Assembly (NCBI RefSeq): GCF_022539315.1
Contig: NC_066321.1
Coordinates: forward strand, 5,519,324 to 5,583,323
Source: Serinus canaria
Lineage: Eukaryota > Chordata > Aves > Passeriformes > Fringillidae
Length of the DNA stretch: 64,000 nucleotides
Direction: 5' to 3'
Shown here: piece by piece, positions 62,101 through 64,000 of the stretch
How positions within the stretch are numbered: position 1 is the first letter of the stretch
How the letters are laid out: each line of letters starts with the position of its first letter
Made by a program: the position numbers and the translations under genes
Notes under the pieces: generated by a model
What the model was told of the DNA's origin: nothing
The model's database searches: none
What the model saw: only the letters and a program-made list of their open reading frames with translations

Positions 62101-64000
62101 ATTCAGTGTATTGCTGTTTATTCCCAAAAGTAATATCTGTTTGGTTTTGCATCAATAAACACATTAATCAGAAGCAGAAAAATAGAAAGCATTAGTCAAT
62201 GATCCAATAAAATTCTATAATATGAACCTAGTAATGAATAAAGGTTGATAGATGAATGAAGATAGTGATAACTGATAGAAAATGTAGCCTTCCAGTACAC
62301 TGCTTATGGTGTCTGAATGAGTTTCAGGATTTAGGTATGAAAAATTTTTCTAACCTGTCTTATTTTTAAGGGTCCACTGGAACTCTTACCATATCAATTT
62401 ATAGAACGGTGCTTAAATATTAGATGGTTTTATACAATATTTTTTCTGACATGAGGGAAAACCCCTGAGTAAAACAACACACCCTACATCTGGGAGGAGA
62501 ATGGGAACACTTCCCCTCATTTATTAAAGATTCCAGGGATCCTTTTGCAACACAACATCACTGAAATTATCATATTAAATGTTCTTTTAATGTTAAGATG
62601 TTAATAAAGATATTCCTGTCCTCTTTGACCTCCTCTCATGTACCTTGCTGACTTGATTTCCCTGTGTATTCTCCTCAGATATTTTAATTCCACATGAAAT
62701 CAAGAGGTGTTAACAGGAGTATTTAATTCTAGGAGGTGTTTTGCCAGACTCTTTTGCTTGCCTATACTGCATCAAATTTTCATGAAAATGGAACTGCAAC
62801 CAAGAAATCAGAATGTTTGTGGTTTAAAAGAAGTAAACCTGGCACCTGATTTGCTTTGATGTTTGAGGGAATCCTTGTTGTGAACTCAGGGGTGTCAGGC
62901 TTGGATGTCACTGTGCTGGCAGGAGTTTCCTTGCATCCAGGGGGTTCTCCAGGTGTCCACCTCTCTGCTGTTATTCAGTGATATTTTGGTTTAATCCTCT
63001 GGACAAACAAAGCCTGGTGCAGTCCCACTGTTTCAGTGCACACCTGCTGAGAGCTTTTGAACACATTGTCCAGCCAAAGCTGACAAAGAAATCAGTGAGT
63101 GCTTGTTTGTGAACACAGGTGGGTAAGAAAAGAAGGGACACCCACTCACTCTGAGAAGAGATTTGACTGTAAGACACTGAAATGCTTGTACTGGATCATA
63201 CATCTGTCCCAGTTACGAGAAGACTTTTGGAGTAAATCCAAAATAAAAATCCACACATGGCCAGGCTTTCTTATTTCTGATGGCAATGATGCATTTTGTG
63301 CACAGAGACTTATTGGCTTTTCCTTTGCATCTATGCACATCTAAAAAGATGCAATCTCTTGATATTCAAGCAAACAAGACATCATGGTGTGCCTGGGAGA
63401 ATAAAATCTGCCCCGTAACACAAACTGAAAAGAGGTTGCACAAACTGAAATCTCTTTTACGTGTTCTGAGTTAAAATAATGATAAAAATCTCTTTAAATC
63501 AAATAATCTCACTTAAAATTAAAGATACTGGTCCAGTTCCCCCATCTCCTGTAAAATCTGACACACACACCCCTCCTATTTTAAATTATGACAAGTGTTT
63601 CTTAAGCATGAATTTTTAGACTACTGGAGCATAAAATCTTCTGGTGGATTTTGTCACCAACACATTCTCCTAAAACTGTACTAATCCTGCAAAGCTGATG
63701 CGATGAATTTACACTTCCTAGAAAAATCAAGTGAAAAATTTTCACTGTATTCAGTGCAACTCCATTGACTTCCGTGGATTTGCTGTTGATTTATGTGAGT
63801 ATGAATGAAATTAGAAAGGGCCCAGTAGAATAAGTTGTAGTTTACACAAAAAGGATTTATTACAAGGACTTATCAAAAGAATTTTTCAGCGTAATTTATA
63901 AATGGTTTACTGACTCTAGCTGACCTTCAAAATTGCTATTAAATATTCACTCTAAGGACTACTCTGTATATTTAGCTAAAGCCTCAGTTTAGAAAGGTTG
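59121..64000. other. Unique non-coding DNA to the window end
   Basis: No exon or repeat family recognised. A GC-richer patch at 61.2-61.6 kb holds overlapping open runs (66-98 codons) without motifs. Around 63.0-63.5 kb short open runs occur on both strands and are unremarkable. A GATA-site cluster at 62246-62278 is listed separately. Confidence 0.65.
62246..62278 (+). promoter_or_regulatory. Cluster of four GATA-factor sites
   Basis: TGATAG (62246-62251), AGATAG (62260-62265), TGATAA (62266-62271) and TGATAG (62273-62278) all match WGATAR on the same strand within 33 bases. Homotypic clusters of this density are a feature of GATA-dependent enhancers, but imperfect GATA microsatellite decay could produce the same pattern. 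No binding evidence can be drawn from sequence alone. Confidence 0.35.

Noticed and set aside
1..64000. CRISPR arrays, bacterial operons, phage genes, replication origins, riboswitches
   Set aside because: The repeats, composition and lack of coding density show vertebrate nuclear DNA; no spaced direct-repeat array or prokaryotic gene is present.

Overview
The window is non-coding vertebrate DNA, almost certainly from a bird. The main evidence is three fragments of the avian/reptilian CR1 LINE (45295-45515 minus, 47351-47833 plus, 58333-58442 plus) and two short stretches that resemble avian LTR families (8022-8059 and 24430-24625). Low interspersed-repeat density, AT-rich composition, scarce CpG and the absence of mammalian SINEs fit the same conclusion. 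There is no sign of prokaryotic or viral gene organisation. The species and chromosome cannot be named from the sequence.

I find no protein-coding exon that I can support. All six frames are broken by frequent stops. The longest open runs (200, 183, 169, 166 and 164 codons) match no family I recognise, and one of them is antisense to a CR1. The window is best read as intergenic desert or the inside of a very large intron. Short exons under about 50 codons cannot be excluded by eye.

Layout. 1-8 kb: unique AT-rich DNA with a 20-base poly-A, a homeodomain-core cluster near 4.4 kb and a degenerate tandem repeat at 7.3 kb. 8-24 kb: an LTR tip at 8.02 kb, a TG/TA microsatellite at 11.7 kb, a possible conserved non-coding block at 20.1-20.4 kb and a pair of well-formed splice-site-bounded segments at 22.3-22.9 kb. 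24-34 kb: a small hairpin, an LTR-like repeat, a short open stretch at 25.1 kb and an AAT-rich tract at 26.9 kb. 34-45 kb: a CTCF-like core at 34.35 kb, a 16-bp perfect palindrome built from POU/octamer half-sites at 40.49 kb and an AT-rich block at 40.9-41.3 kb. 45-59 kb: the three CR1 remnants and two AAT-rich tracts. 59-64 kb: a near-perfect 94-bp palindrome at 59.03-59.12 kb and a four-site GATA cluster at 62.25 kb.

The most striking object is the 94-bp palindrome, with two 45-base arms, one mismatch and a 4-base loop. It could be a MITE-like element, a recent template-switch product, a source of hairpin RNA, or a fold-back artefact. No new multi-gene system is visible.
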